Positions 32,271 through 42,582 of a stretch of 64,000 nucleotides of DNA are shown in pieces (positions within the stretch are counted from its first letter, which is position 1; every line of letters begins with the position of its first letter). This stretch comes from Cervus elaphus. Taxonomy: Eukaryota; Chordata; Mammalia; Artiodactyla; Cervidae. The position numbers and the translations under genes are program-made. The stretch lies in the NCBI RefSeq assembly GCF_910594005.1, contig NC_057832.1, positions 103,055,152 to 103,119,151 on the forward strand. The letters run 5' to 3'. The notes under the pieces were generated by a model. That model had not been told where the DNA came from. It was given only the letters and a program-made list of their open reading frames with translations, and searched no databases.

Positions 32271-32489
32271 TTTAAAAGGATACTACCACATTTAGATATC
32301 CTTGTAGTACTGAAAAAGCTAGGTACCTGAGATTAGAAATGAGTCATTAGAGAATAGAAATAAATTAGACTTCTTAAAGTTGTATAAAATAGCACTTTAC
32401 ACCTTAAAAACCCTTGCTCCTTATAGGAATTTATTCTCTAGTTATCCTCACAATGGTGTGCATTAATGCCATTCACCAAGTGAGCCCTT

Positions 32490-32680
32490 ATTAGTCTAAA
32501 TAAAGTTTTATTAGAGCATAGCCTTATCCATTCATTTACATATTCCCAGTGGCTGCTCTACAATGGCAGGCTTGAATAATCTGGACAGAGATTGTGCGTG
32601 GTTTCCAAAGCCTAAAATATTTATTATCTGGTCCTTTTTGGGAAAAAAATTGCTGGTTTCTGGTCTAAGCCACTCGCTGT
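32490..32680 (+). repeat. hAT-Charlie-type DNA transposon remnant
   Basis: Same family as at 17530: aaagttttattagagcatag, cattcatttacatattccca, cctaaaatatttattatctg. Confidence 0.72.
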
Positions 32681-32689
32681 TGAACTTGA

Positions 32690-32820
32690 GTGTGCCTCAA
32701 AAATTACCTGAAGGATCTATTAAAATAGATTGCTTTGTCCACCCAAATTTCTGATTCAGTGGGTCTGGATAAGGCCTACAAATTTGCATTTCCAATTCTT
32801 TCTAATGATCCTCAAATACC
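32690..32820 (-). repeat. MER20-type hAT element
   Basis: Antisense MER20 core: gcctcaaaaattacctgaag, atttctgattcagtgggtct, aatttgcatttccaattc. Confidence 0.75.
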
Positions 32821-33474
32821 CTACATAGGCGACTACCTATTCTGTGTCCTCTCTGAGCTGGTACTGGCAGGTCCTCAATCAAAGTGGCGGGTGTAATTCT
32901 GGGCAGTGCATGTGGTGTGGCATCGCTCTGCCCACTATGCCCTGAGCATTCTGCCCACCAATGGGGCTGAGGATGTAGCTTTCATGTCATCTTATCATAA
33001 GTCATTTAATCTTCCCTCCAGGTATTTGGTATTACCTTTGAATGCAGAAGCTACTTATTGGGTCAAAGGAAAAAACCATAGAACCTGGAAAAGAATAAGA
33101 CCTGAGTTCTACTCTCCTGTGCCTTGGATAAGCCAGGGTACCTCGCTGAAGCCCTGGAGTAATCAAATGCTCTTAATGACTTCACAGGGCCATTGTGAGA
33201 AAATGGGAAATTCTACACAAGTGATTCCATCAATGTTAATATTTCATAAATTAAAGTTATAATATTATTATATATTATTGTTAGTAATCTATTGCATTAA
33301 TAATGTTGCTGTTATTGATAACTCTAGCAATTCAAAGCAGATGTTGCTAACGAATAGAGAAAAAGGCTTTGCCCAGAAAGAATTAAGAAAACATTAATGG
33401 AATCCATCTTTGATTTAAAAGGAAGAACTTCTTTTAATTAAAAGGAAGAAACACCCAGTAAGTAGCTTCAGACA
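32821..33474. other. Unassigned stretch with a possible MIR
   Basis: A weak sense MIR (acctgagttctactctcctg, cacagggccattgtgagaaa) may span 33090-33230. A plus frame of 118 codons (32906-33262) runs through it and is not credible. A short duplication of taaaaggaagaa lies at about 33417 and 33439. Confidence 0.4.
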
Positions 33475-33960
33475 TTAGTCTGCATTCAAAGGTAGGTATT
33501 TGTCTTCATTTTTGGCGGAAAATAAAAGTGTACAGGACTGACAAGTGGTACTGAGAGATCTGACTTGCCAGATTGGAAGCCCAAGCTGACCCTGCCTGTG
33601 TCCCTGCCAGAGCCTCTCCTCCATCTTTGGGTTCATTCCCACTGGAAGCCAGCCTCCATGGCCATGCTGGCCTCTGAGCACCTCCAGTGCCTCCTGCTCA
33701 ATTGCTCCAAGAGAACCCAAAGCAGCTGCCCACATAGGAGAAAGCTCAAGGAACCACTGCCAGTCTGTCCGCTCCAAACCACAAAGAGCCACTAGCTGAT
33801 AATAACCCTTGGAACAGACACCAGTCTCTGGACATCGATTCACTGCCGTGTGCAATCCAGCACAGCTCATCACCATCCCCTGCAGCCGCCCACCTCCCCA
33901 GAGGCACCTGAACCGATGCTTGCTGGCTGATCTTATAGAATGTCTCTCCTCCAACCTCAC
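33475..33960 (-). other. 161-codon open frame, function unknown
   Basis: One of the longest frames outside recognised repeats. It lies in sequence richer in G+C than its surroundings. The translation is Gly/Trp/Cys-containing with no signal peptide, membrane segment, coiled coil or family motif that I recognise. The opposite strand is also partly open (33565-33795), typical of composition-driven frames. No promoter, splice sites or poly(A) signal are convincing. It is more likely a chance frame or a piece of an unrecognised pseudogene than a gene. Confidence 0.2.
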
Positions 33961-34394
33961 TGCTGTACTTCTTGGGGAGGTTAGCCAGAGGTGGAACGCT
34001 GCTTCTCTGCTTCGTGTTTTCTCTGTAGCTGTTATTTCAAGGTCAGCTTAACTCACTGGCAGCCAGGCCCCAAGTTACCCATCAGGCTGGTGTACGCCGC
34101 TAGAGTCATGATTCAAAGCACAGTGCTTGGTTTGTTCTCCCTCGCCACACTCCCCGAGGTAGAGATCTGCTAATTTCAGTGTCTGTGGCCTCCCAGCAAT
34201 TCCCAAGTGGCACAGGAGGCAGGTGGTCTTCCTTGAGAGCTCTTGGCTGATGCCACGCTGTTCATATCTCAACAGCAGGAACTAAGAAGGCTCAGTGGCC
34301 ACCAGGGCTATTAACTGCCTTGGGAGAACAGGTGTTTATCTAGTCTGCATGGAAGTGGAGCCTCCTGATCCAGACTTCTTTAGAAAGTTTTGTT
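33961..34394. other. Unassigned stretch
   Basis: No repeat or gene recognised. Confidence 0.45.
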
Positions 34395-34401
34395 TCCAGA
34401 A

Positions 34402-34599
34402 GGGCTTCCCTAGTGGCTCAGTGGTAAAGAATCTGCCTGCCAGTTTAGGACATGAAGGTTTGATCCCTGGGTCGGGAAGATCTCCTGGACAAGAGAATGG
34501 CAACCCAGTCTAGTATTCTTGCCTGGAGAATCCCATGGACAGAGCAGCCTGGTGGGCTACAGTCCATGGGATTGCAAAGAGTCGGAAATAGCGACTCTG
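34402..34599 (+). repeat. Bov-tA SINE
   Basis: Sense copy (gggcttccctagtggctcag; cttgcctggagaatcccatg). A short duplication tccagaa lies at 34395-34401 and 34600-34606. The usual tail is shortened. Confidence 0.94.
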
Positions 34600-34606
34600 T
34601 CCAGAA

Positions 34607-34925
34607 ATGAGAATGCAGATGGTTTTGCCCTTTGGAAGAGCTAAGATCATGTGTGTGTTTGGGCTTGTCTGGACAAGACCAGAATACAAAGTCAGGCTTC
34701 CCTTGGAGTAAGGGAATAAGTCAGAAAGCTAAGTCCAGTTCCTGGTTTGCCACCAGGTTACTTTGGGGTCTCACATAAGTCACATAACGTCTCTGGGCCT
34801 TGGTTGCCTCTTTGAAATAAACGAAGGAGGAAGTGGCATTATGATGTGTATGGCTTCTTTGAGTGCCAAGGTTTTATGATTCTCTTGAACTCCAGGGTTC
34901 CCATTCCTACCACTTCCCCCTACAC

Positions 34926-34926
<1 letters not shown>
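34607..34926. other. Unassigned stretch
   Basis: No repeat or gene recognised before the microsatellite. Confidence 0.45.

Positions 34927-34984
<58 letters not shown>
34927..34984. repeat. (AC)29 microsatellite
   Basis: A perfect 58-bp AC run, likely polymorphic between individuals. The minus-strand poly(Cys-Val) frame across it is an artefact. Confidence 0.98.
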
Positions 34985-34986
<2 letters not shown>

Positions 34987-35296
34987 ATAGAGAATGCAAA
35001 CAATTTTTAATATGAATCCAAGCAAAATGTAATAAGGAAAGTAAATTTGCTGTACAAATTTGCATAATGTATTCTCAAGCCAAGCAGAAATGGCATTTGG
35101 ACCATTCCCTGTTTTGAATTATCTGCACCACCGCACCCCTGCATTTGTGCAGATAATTGGGAGGGGACTGTATGTGGGGAAGATACACAGTTGTCACACA
35201 TGGATCACACCACGGTAGTAATTCTCAGTTTGGGTTAACGTGATTAACTCAGTTGGTGAAGCCCAAGGGAGAACATGAGTCGGATCTCTGTAGTTT

Positions 35297-35636
35297 ATAT
35301 AGATATGTATGTAATTTTATTTATTTATTTATCTTTGGCTGTGCTGGATCTTCGTTGCTGCACGGGCTCTTCTTCAGTTGTGGTGAGTGGAGGCTACTCT
35401 CCAGTTGTGGTGAGCAGGCTTCCCATTGCCGTGGCTTCTCTTGTTGAGGAGCCCAGGCCCTAGGGCATGCGGGCTTCAGTAGTTACGGCTCATGAGCTCT
35501 AAGGCACAAGCTCAGCAGTGGGGCACAGGGGCTTAGCTGGTCCAAGGCATGTGGGATCTTCCAGGACCAGGGCTCAAACCTAGGTCTCCTGCATTGGCAG
35601 GGGGATCCTTTACCTCTGAGCGACCAAAGAAGGCCC
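35297..35636 (-). repeat. CHR-type tRNA SINE
   Basis: Antisense full-length copy (tttatttatttatctttggc to gagcgaccaaagaaggccc). The duplication tctctgNagttt lies at 35285-35296 and 35637-35648. Confidence 0.95.
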
Positions 35637-35648
35637 TCTCTGCAGTTT

Positions 35649-36480
35649 TATAAAGAGAAAAATCTCTTCTCAGATGTTCCTAATTGTACCTTTAATCATA
35701 AAAGTTCATCACAGTGGGTAAAAAGTGCATATAGTCACTAAATTCTAAATCAGTAGATTCTTGCATTCCTGAATTTTGGTTGTGATCACAGTAACTCCAC
35801 AGGCAGGGAAGGTGATTTGTTATGTCACTGAGGCATGAGTTTGGATCGCCTGTGCTGGGTGACAAGTGACGGGAAAGGGCAGACAGCCGGCGGTGGCACC
35901 CACCCGCGGAGCAGCCATTCAGCGTCTCAGCTCTGTCCTTCTTGCACGCAGCAACTTACTCGAACGCTGTGAAGAAATGATGTTACTCTGACACTTTCAT
36001 AAGGCAAAAAAAGCTATCAGCTTATCTGTGCAGGTGATTTGGAATGCATCTTGGAAGAAAGCCGAGGGCCTGGGCAAATGTTCCCGTTCACTTGGATTCA
36101 GACATGTGAACAGGCCCTTGTGGGGAAGGTCTTGGGGGCCACTGAGGCAGAACCAAGAAGCTGTCTCAAGAGCTTGGAAGGGGTGATTTTCAGACAAAAA
36201 CAACAAAATTACTACTTGACAAAGCAGGTAGTAAAGAAATGAAGCATGCCGCCCCTGAAGGCGATATAGGCTGAAAATAGAAATAGGTTCGAAAATTGCT
36301 TTGGATAAATTCAAGACTTATAAATCTGCAACAGAGGGTTTTTCCTCTGTAAGAGGAAAGCTGGGTGTACTTGACACTTGACAGAGAATAGCTGAGCTTG
36401 CCCACAAAGCACCTTGTCCCCACTCTCAGACACTGCTGCCATCCTTCTGTCATTGAGTGCTAGGTGATAACTAAAAACCT
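35649..36480. other. Repeat-free island, moderately GC-rich
   Basis: Nothing recognisable as a repeat. CpGs cluster at 35870-35965 (gacagccggcggtggcaccc). No frame stands out. Candidate conserved or regulatory DNA; inference only. Confidence 0.4.
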
Positions 36481-36482
36481 GG

Positions 36483-36572
36483 TGTGTATTATCTTATTTA
36501 ATCCTCACAGGTACGCAGTATTAAGTATTGTTATCCCCGTTTCAGAAGAGAGGAAACTGAGTATTGTACAGA
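36483..36572 (-). repeat. MIR SINE remnant
   Basis: Antisense MIR core: ttatttaatcctcacaggta, ttgttatccccgtttcagaa, gaggaaactgag. Confidence 0.8.
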
Positions 36573-36814
36573 CATCCTGGGTTGACTGTTTAGTTCACAC
36601 AATACCTCCCCCGTGTGAGTACATCTATGTCACATGATCCCACCCCCTCCCTCCATGGTCTGCTGATACATGGGTGCCCTGACCCGAGCTAAGCTACCTC
36701 GGTTGCATCCGCTGTCCCAGAAATGTGAGATGTGAAGAAGTAAGGGCGCACAGATGTGGAGTGTGCCCATTAATGGCAGAAATTCAGTTAAAGAACATAT
36801 CCTTAGAGAAATTG
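36573..36814. other. Unassigned stretch
   Basis: No repeat or gene recognised. Confidence 0.45.
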
Positions 36815-37050
36815 TAACCCACTCTCATTGCCGATGAGAATGTAAAATGGTGCAGCAGCTGTGAAAAATGGTTTGGCGGTTCTTCCAAAAGTTAATCATA
36901 GAATTGCCATATGATCTGGCAGTTCTGCTCCTAGGTCTATACCCCAAAGAATTGGAAACAGGGATGCAGACTACTTATGCATCTTATGCATCAATGTTCA
37001 CTGCAACCTTATTTACAATATGCAAATGATGGAAACAACCAAAATGTCCA
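36815..37050 (+). repeat. Old L1 ORF2 C-terminal fragment
   Basis: Sense distal ORF2: gaatgtaaaatggtgcagca, agaattgccatatgatctgg, ccccaaagaattggaaacag, gatggaaacaaccaaaatgt. Frame broken. Confidence 0.85.
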
Positions 37051-37190
37051 TCTTACAGATTAGGAAACTGAGGGATGGAGAGGATAGGTCAGATATTCAG
37101 ACCATGATCACATAGGTGAGAAATGGTGGAGCCTGGATTTGAACTCAGACCGTCTGGTCCTTGAATCCATGCTCTGAACCACTACATACC
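37051..37190 (-). repeat. MIR SINE remnant
   Basis: Antisense MIR: ttaggaaactgagggatgga, gcctggatttgaactcagac, tgctctgaaccactac. It directly abuts the L1 fragment. Confidence 0.82.
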
Positions 37191-37418
37191 ACTGTTAGAA
37201 GAGTGGATGTTTCACTTCACCTAATTATCCCCATCACTCTCTATCTGAGATCCATTCTGTTCTCATTTATGTCAACCTGTCAGGCTTCTGTAGACATTTG
37301 AATTTGCAACCTTAGCATTATATATGTTGTGAGGGAAAGCCCAGCCTCTAAATTCAGCATTTTCTCTATAAACTCCCTGGATACTTATCACACCACCAAA
37401 TTACTAACTCCTGGATCT
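37191..37418. other. Unassigned stretch
   Basis: No repeat or gene recognised. Confidence 0.45.
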
Positions 37419-37429
37419 CAGAGCAAAAT

Positions 37430-37805
37430 CAGTTCAATTCCATCACTCAGTTGTATCCGACTCTTTATAGCCCCATGGACCTCAGCACGCCAGGCTTCCC
37501 TGTCCATCACCAACTCCCAGAGTCTACTCAAACTCATGTCCATCGGGTCGGTGATCCCATCCAACCATCTCATCCTCTGTCGTCCCCTTCTCCTCCCGCC
37601 TTCAATCTTTCCCAGCATCAGGGTATTTTCAAATGAGTCAGCTCTTTGCATCAGGTGACCAAAGTATCGGAGTTTCAGCTTTAGCATCAGTCCTTCCAAT
37701 GAATATTCAGGACTGATTTCCTTTAGGATTGACTGGTTAGATCTTCTGGTGGTCCAAGGGACTCTCAAGAGTCTTCTTCAACATCACAGTTCAAAAGCAT
37801 CAATT
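37430..37805 (-). repeat. BovB 3' fragment
   Basis: Antisense BovB (cactcagttgtatccgactc to ttcaaaagcatcaatt). The 11-bp duplication cagNgcaaaat lies at 37419-37429 and 37806-37816. A 116-codon minus frame (37418-37768) covers the ORF2 C-terminus with WLDGITDPMDMSLSRL, but the copy is truncated. Confidence 0.94.
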
Positions 37806-37816
37806 CAGTGCAAAAT

Positions 37817-38940
37817 AATTCCAAACATTTACCCACATGTATTAATTTTTCAGTTTTTAACCACCATTTGTTACAGTCAATTACCCACCAACCCTCATTT
37901 CCTGTGGATTTTAAAAACACTATTTCTTTTGGTCGATAGTTTAACAAATAGTTGTGTTATAATATGTTAAGGTCAACGTGATTTGGCAGGCTAAAAGCCC
38001 TTTAGGCCTGGGAGTTCAAAGATGCTGACAGAGTGGGGCAAAAGGAAGCATTGTGGGGCCTGGGACCAGGCAACAGAATGGTGTGAGATGATTTGAAGGA
38101 AAGCAGAGGTTTCAGAAAAGAGAAAATTATCTGAGCAGAGGCAAGTCATTTACAGAGACTTGAAAACAGACAGCAAAGGCTTGGGGGTCGGGGGGCGGCA
38201 GGCGGCGGGGTGGGGGGGTGCTCAGATATTTCCACTCAGTTTGAAAGCTCTGGGAGAAGGAAAAGGGGGACAGAGGATGAGGAAAACACTGCTTAATTTG
38301 ATACATAGCTAAGAAATTCATTTTCTGATTGGAAGGAGAAGAGGTTCCTAAAAAGGGCAGAAAAGGACCTTGTGACATTTCTAGGAATGGAGAGAAACAG
38401 AAAGAGAAAGAATAGATAGTGGACATTGACTGCTTGTGCCTTCCTCAAACTCCTTCCTCTTTTCCTTCACCACTTCCAGCCGGTGTCGTTCTGTGGAACT
38501 GACCCCCTACAACAGGTCCAGAAATTTGCATGTGACCCAAGCATGGCCAGTCATTTTCCATTTGCTGATGACACTGGCTAGTTCGGTGATGGGTATGCAA
38601 TTTAATACTGGGATTTTTACTGGGATTATTGAGAAAGATAAACTCTTGCATATACTTCTAGCTCCCATATGGGGAACAGCTTCTGGAAAATGATGTTAAT
38701 GTAGATGAGAAAGAAGAAGAAAACTGAGTTCTAAGTATTTGATGTCTTTTAAGCCCCTGGATCCAGCCATATCTGAAGGTTTGTACTTTGCATCAGGAGA
38801 ACCAAGTTCCTTTTGTGCTAAGGTCAGTTTGAGTTAGATGTCTGTCACTTGCAACAACTACCAAAATAGCTTGACTTCTTTCTTTATACTCAAATTATAA
38901 TCCACAGCTAATCACCTAAGACATGATAAAATATAAACCC
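37817..38940. other. Unassigned stretch
   Basis: No repeat family recognised apart from the G-rich tract listed separately. Short frames on both strands overlap at 38436-38693 without a known domain. Confidence 0.4.
38183..38218 (+). other. Potential G-quadruplex tract
   Basis: Four G runs of 5, 6, 4 and 7 within 36 bp (38183-38187, 38190-38195, 38207-38210, 38212-38218). The loops are short except for one of 11 bases. This fits the usual G4 pattern only loosely because of that loop. Confidence 0.6.
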
Positions 38941-38952
38941 TTAAAAATTAAG

Positions 38953-39097
38953 CGAGAGGGGCTTCTGTGGTGGTCCAGTGGCTAAGACTCCGAGCTCCCA
39001 ATGCAGGGGTCTGGGTTCGACCCCTGGTCAGGGAACTAGATCCCACAAGCTGCAACTAAGACCCAGTGCAGCTAAATATATTAATAACATATGTTTT
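38953..39097 (+). repeat. Short tRNA-derived SINE (CHR group)
   Basis: Sense copy (gtggtccagtggctaagact, cccctggtcagggaactaga). The 12-bp duplication ttaaaaattaag lies at 38941-38952 and 39098-39109. Confidence 0.95.
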
Positions 39098-39109
39098 TTA
39101 AAAATTAAG

Positions 39110-39534
39110 AGAAAGAGATGTGGTTAATAAAAGGAGAGAGAGATTGTGTCTAAGGATATATACCGCAGAACTGGCAAGAGAAAGGTGCTGCTGGGAAAGA
39201 AAACTGGAAGCTCCTTCTGAAGCTCATGGGTTTGTGGAAGCAGGTTGGGCTGAATGAGCCCTGGGAGTCACTCCCTGCCCAGTTTGAGTGTTCAGGTCCC
39301 TACACTCTGGAGGGCAGTGTCTGTATTACATAGAAGATGTGGCTGACAGCCCTGGAGGGAGTAATGATAAATAGTTTTGGATATAAGACTTGGTGTTTGA
39401 GAAGCAAGAACTTTGCCTCTCTGGGGGATATGTTTCTGTTGGTGTCACACTAGCCATCTTCTACTCTGGCCATTTAATCAGTGATTTTTCTTGGAATTTC
39501 TTTTAGCTTTTACAATACTTTCACAGTTCATTTG
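39110..39534. other. Unassigned stretch
   Basis: No repeat or gene recognised. Confidence 0.45.
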
Positions 39535-39545
39535 TTTGTGATTTC

Positions 39546-39682
39546 TTTTTTTTTTCCATTTATTTTTATTAGTTGGAGGCTAATTACTTTACAATATTGT
39601 AGTGGTTTTTGTCATACATTGACATGAATAAGCCATGGATTTACATGTATTCCCCATCCCGATTCCCCCTCCCACCTCCTTA
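39546..39682 (-). repeat. Ruminant L1 3' end, very short
   Basis: Poly(T) then antisense 3' UTR (ttggaggctaattactttac, gacatgaataagccatggat). The 11-bp duplication tttgtgatttc lies at 39535-39545 and 39683-39693. Confidence 0.92.
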
Positions 39683-39693
39683 TTTGTGATTTC

Positions 39694-40317
39694 AATATCC
39701 TTTTTTAAATTGACTTCTGTTAGCTGTGATCACCTCTTTCTTCCCATTTTTTTCCTTCTTCCTACCTTCCCTTTCCTTTGGGCCAATATTCTTTATATTC
39801 CATTTTTACATTATCTTCACTCTACTCTTCCTCAAGTTCAAGAGAGGTAGTTGAGATTGCCATCAATCATTATTTTATATATAATTGGGTTTTGATTAAT
39901 ACCTATGGAATAAGGTCACATCCTTCACTTAGAATTTCTGGCAGAGTGATGAAAGTGTACCTAATCCTAACCCTGAGCCCCAAACTAAAATACTATGGAC
40001 TGGGACCAATCACCTGCCAACATTATTCAACATATACAAACGCAAATTGGAAGGATAGGTTTCTTAAGTGTTGTAGTCATCTTTAATCACCGGAAAGGGT
40101 CTTAAGTGAGCCCTGATTTCCACAACTGAATTTTCTAATTTAAAACTATATTTGTATTTTTTAAAGGTGGAGAATATGGGATACCATAGTTTTCTTGTTT
40201 TTGATCAAAGAGTTTCAGGAGAACACTTTTCCTTGTAGGTTTTATCTTTACCTGACTAAAATAAGCCTTACTTATTCCCATTGCAGATGGACCTAAATAT
40301 TAGTATCATGCGTGTGC
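39694..40317. other. Unassigned stretch
   Basis: No repeat or gene recognised. It is pyrimidine-rich at 39735-39790. Confidence 0.45.
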
Positions 40318-40530
40318 ATGTTAAGTTGATTCCGTCATGCCCAACTCTTTGCGATCCCATGGACTGTAGCTCTTCAGGCTCCTCTGTCCATGGGATTTTC
40401 CAGGCAAGAATACTGTAGTGGGTTGCCATGCTCTCCTCCGGGTGTCTTCCTACCCAGGGATCGAACCCGTGTCTCTTATGTCTCCTGTGTTGGCAGGCGA
40501 GTTCTTTACCACTAGTGCCATTTGGGAAGT
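40318..40530 (-). repeat. Bov-tA SINE, diverged
   Basis: Antisense copy (ctttgcgatcccatggactg to accactagtgccatttggg). No clean duplication seen. Confidence 0.92.
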
Positions 40531-40576
40531 TGAAAGCAATATTGGAAGACTCCTCCCACTGTAATAAAATATTTAT

Positions 40577-41108
40577 ATGATCCTAGAACTACAGAGCCTC
40601 TTGATGAAAGCGAAAGAGGAAAGCTTAAAAGCTGGCTTAAAACTCAACATTCAGGAAACTAAGATCATGGCATCCGGTCCCATTACTTCATGGCAAATAG
40701 ATGAGAAAACAATGGAAACAGTGAGGGGCTATATTTTTGGGCTCCAAAATCACTGCAGATGGTGACTGCAGTCATGAAATTAAAAGACACTTGCTCCTTG
40801 AAAGAAAAGCTATGACCAACCTAGACAGCGTATTACAAAGCAGAGATATTACTTTGCCAACAAAGGTCCACTTAGTCAAAGCTATGGTTTTTCCAGTAGT
40901 CATGTGTGGATGTGAGAGTTGTCCTATAAAGAGAGCTGAGAGCCAAAGAATTGATGCTTTTGAATTGTGGTGTTGGAGAAGACTCTTGAGAGTCCCTTGG
41001 ATTGCAAGGAGATCCAAGCAGTCCATCCTAAAGGAAATAAGTCCTGAATATTCATTGGGAGGACTGATGCTGAAGCTGAAACTCCAATACTTTGGACACC
41101 TGATGTGA
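40577..41108 (+). pseudogene. BovB ORF2 C-terminal remnant, frameshifted
   Basis: Two overlapping frames hold the end of the BovB (RTE-clade) ORF2, which in intact elements encodes an endonuclease and a reverse transcriptase. Frame one (40577-40765) carries the thumb-side motif LKLNIQETKIMASGP. Frame two (40737-41108) carries ITADGDCSHEIKRHLL, AMVFPVVMCGCES and FELWCWRRLLRVPW. A frameshift near 40735-40745 separates them, and a TGA at 41106 replaces the usual Arg after the GHLM motif. The endonuclease and catalytic palm are missing because the element is 5'-truncated. It cannot make an active enzyme. Confidence 0.9.
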
Positions 41109-41331
41109 AGAACTGACTCTTTAGAAAAGACCCGGATGCTGGGCAGGATTGAAGGCAAGAGGAGAAGGGGATGACAGAGGATGAGATGGTTGGATGGCAT
41201 CACAACTTGATAGACATGAGTTTGAGCAAGTCTGGGAGTTGGTGATGGACAGGGAAGCCTGGTGTGCTGCAGTCCATGGGGTCACAAGAGTTGGACATGA
41301 CTGAGTGACTGAACTGACTGACTGACTTGAT
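40578..41331 (+). repeat. BovB 3' fragment, 0.75 kb
   Basis: This is the repeat that carries the ORF2 remnant. It ends with ggacatgactgagtgactga and actgactgactgac. I found no convincing target duplication. Confidence 0.94.
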
Positions 41332-42470
41332 TTTTAGTTCTATGTCAGTCTAACTATTGACATGGCAAAGTTTTTGTAAGCTAGTAGGTACTTTTCCAAC
41401 ATACCCATATATATACATTTTAGTCTCTGCATTAGCTTCCTAAAAAATCAGAGCTATACTCAAGTTAGTAATCCTTTTTCCCATGTCCCATTTCTACCAC
41501 CCCGTGACATTCATCCCTCATTTCTCAATCCCTCTGTTTCTTTTTTCTTTCTTATTGAAGGCCAATTGTGTTCCAGCATTGTCTACTCTGAAATGACACT
41601 AAAATGTCCCTTCAGTTAAATTACAGCCATTATTGTTCCCTATTATTTGACTTAATCCACTGAGGGAATAGTTTTTAATTTCGTCGCTGGAAATTTCCTC
41701 AGCTTCTGATTTCCCCCGGGGATTGTGTTAAGCAAGAAAAAAAAATTAGTCTCTCTCATTTTTCCTCCTAAGATCTCAGTGAGTTTGAGGGCTGATATAC
41801 ATCATTGAAGTTTTCTATTAACATTAAGTTAGTTAATTATGGCAAGCACATAGTCAACATGCTGTGATGATGGAAGAGAGAAAGAATGGCCCATCAGTCA
41901 GAGGAGACTCTCAACGATTTTGCTCTAATCGGGGGATATTGAAATTGATGGGTCTCAGCCCATCAACCAACCTAATATAGCATCTAGCTCTTACTGAGAG
42001 ACTGTGCCGAAAGTTTTAAGGAACCTGAAACCTAAGTGGTCTGAGGATGGGTTGCATCATGTCACACTTGAACAAAGAATTATTTCCATGTCCCACACTT
42101 GTCACTAGCACCAAGACACACTTGGCCGTATTCTCTACACAATGTACTCTTTGAGCCTTACATCTTTCCTGACTGTTCCATTGCTAACAGACATCTTCAG
42201 CTTTGTCCCTGAAACTTGTGACTTGACCACCTGAATTACAAGTGGCCCTGATGGTGTATACTCAATATCGCAGCCTCTACCTCCACTCCTGGATCACAAC
42301 ACCAGCCAAATTGTTTTGCTCCAAGCCAGGACACAGGGGTGGAAAGCACCCACCAGCTAGGTCACAAGAACCAGGTGGCAGAGCTCCTTCCCTAACTTGA
42401 TTAATCAGTGGCTGCTTTGGATTGTTAACCCTGAATATCAGCGAAGAGCTGGAGAACACTTTACCACATT
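41332..42470. other. 1.1-kb repeat-free island
   Basis: No recognisable repeat. The part at 41560-42000 is AT-rich with TTAATT/ATTAAC words, and has a ttagttaattatggcaagca block near 41830. A 60-codon minus frame at 42277-42459 is not informative. Candidate conserved DNA; inference. Confidence 0.4.
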
Positions 42471-42582
42471 ACTATTCTTGCCTGGAAAATCCCATGGACA
42501 GAGGAGCCTAGCAGGCTATAGTCGATGGGGTCACAGAGAGTCAGACACCACTGAGTGACTTACATCACATCACATCACGTCA
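42471..42582 (+). repeat. Bov-tA 3' half with CATCA-repeat tail
   Basis: Sense body only (ttcttgcctggaaaatccca, cagaggagcctagcaggcta), ending in catcacatcacatcacgtca. The head is missing. Confidence 0.9.

Noticed and set aside
40772..41203. 143-codon minus-strand frame
   Set aside because: Antisense shadow of a plus-strand BovB copy; its translation matches other BovB antisense frames in the window.
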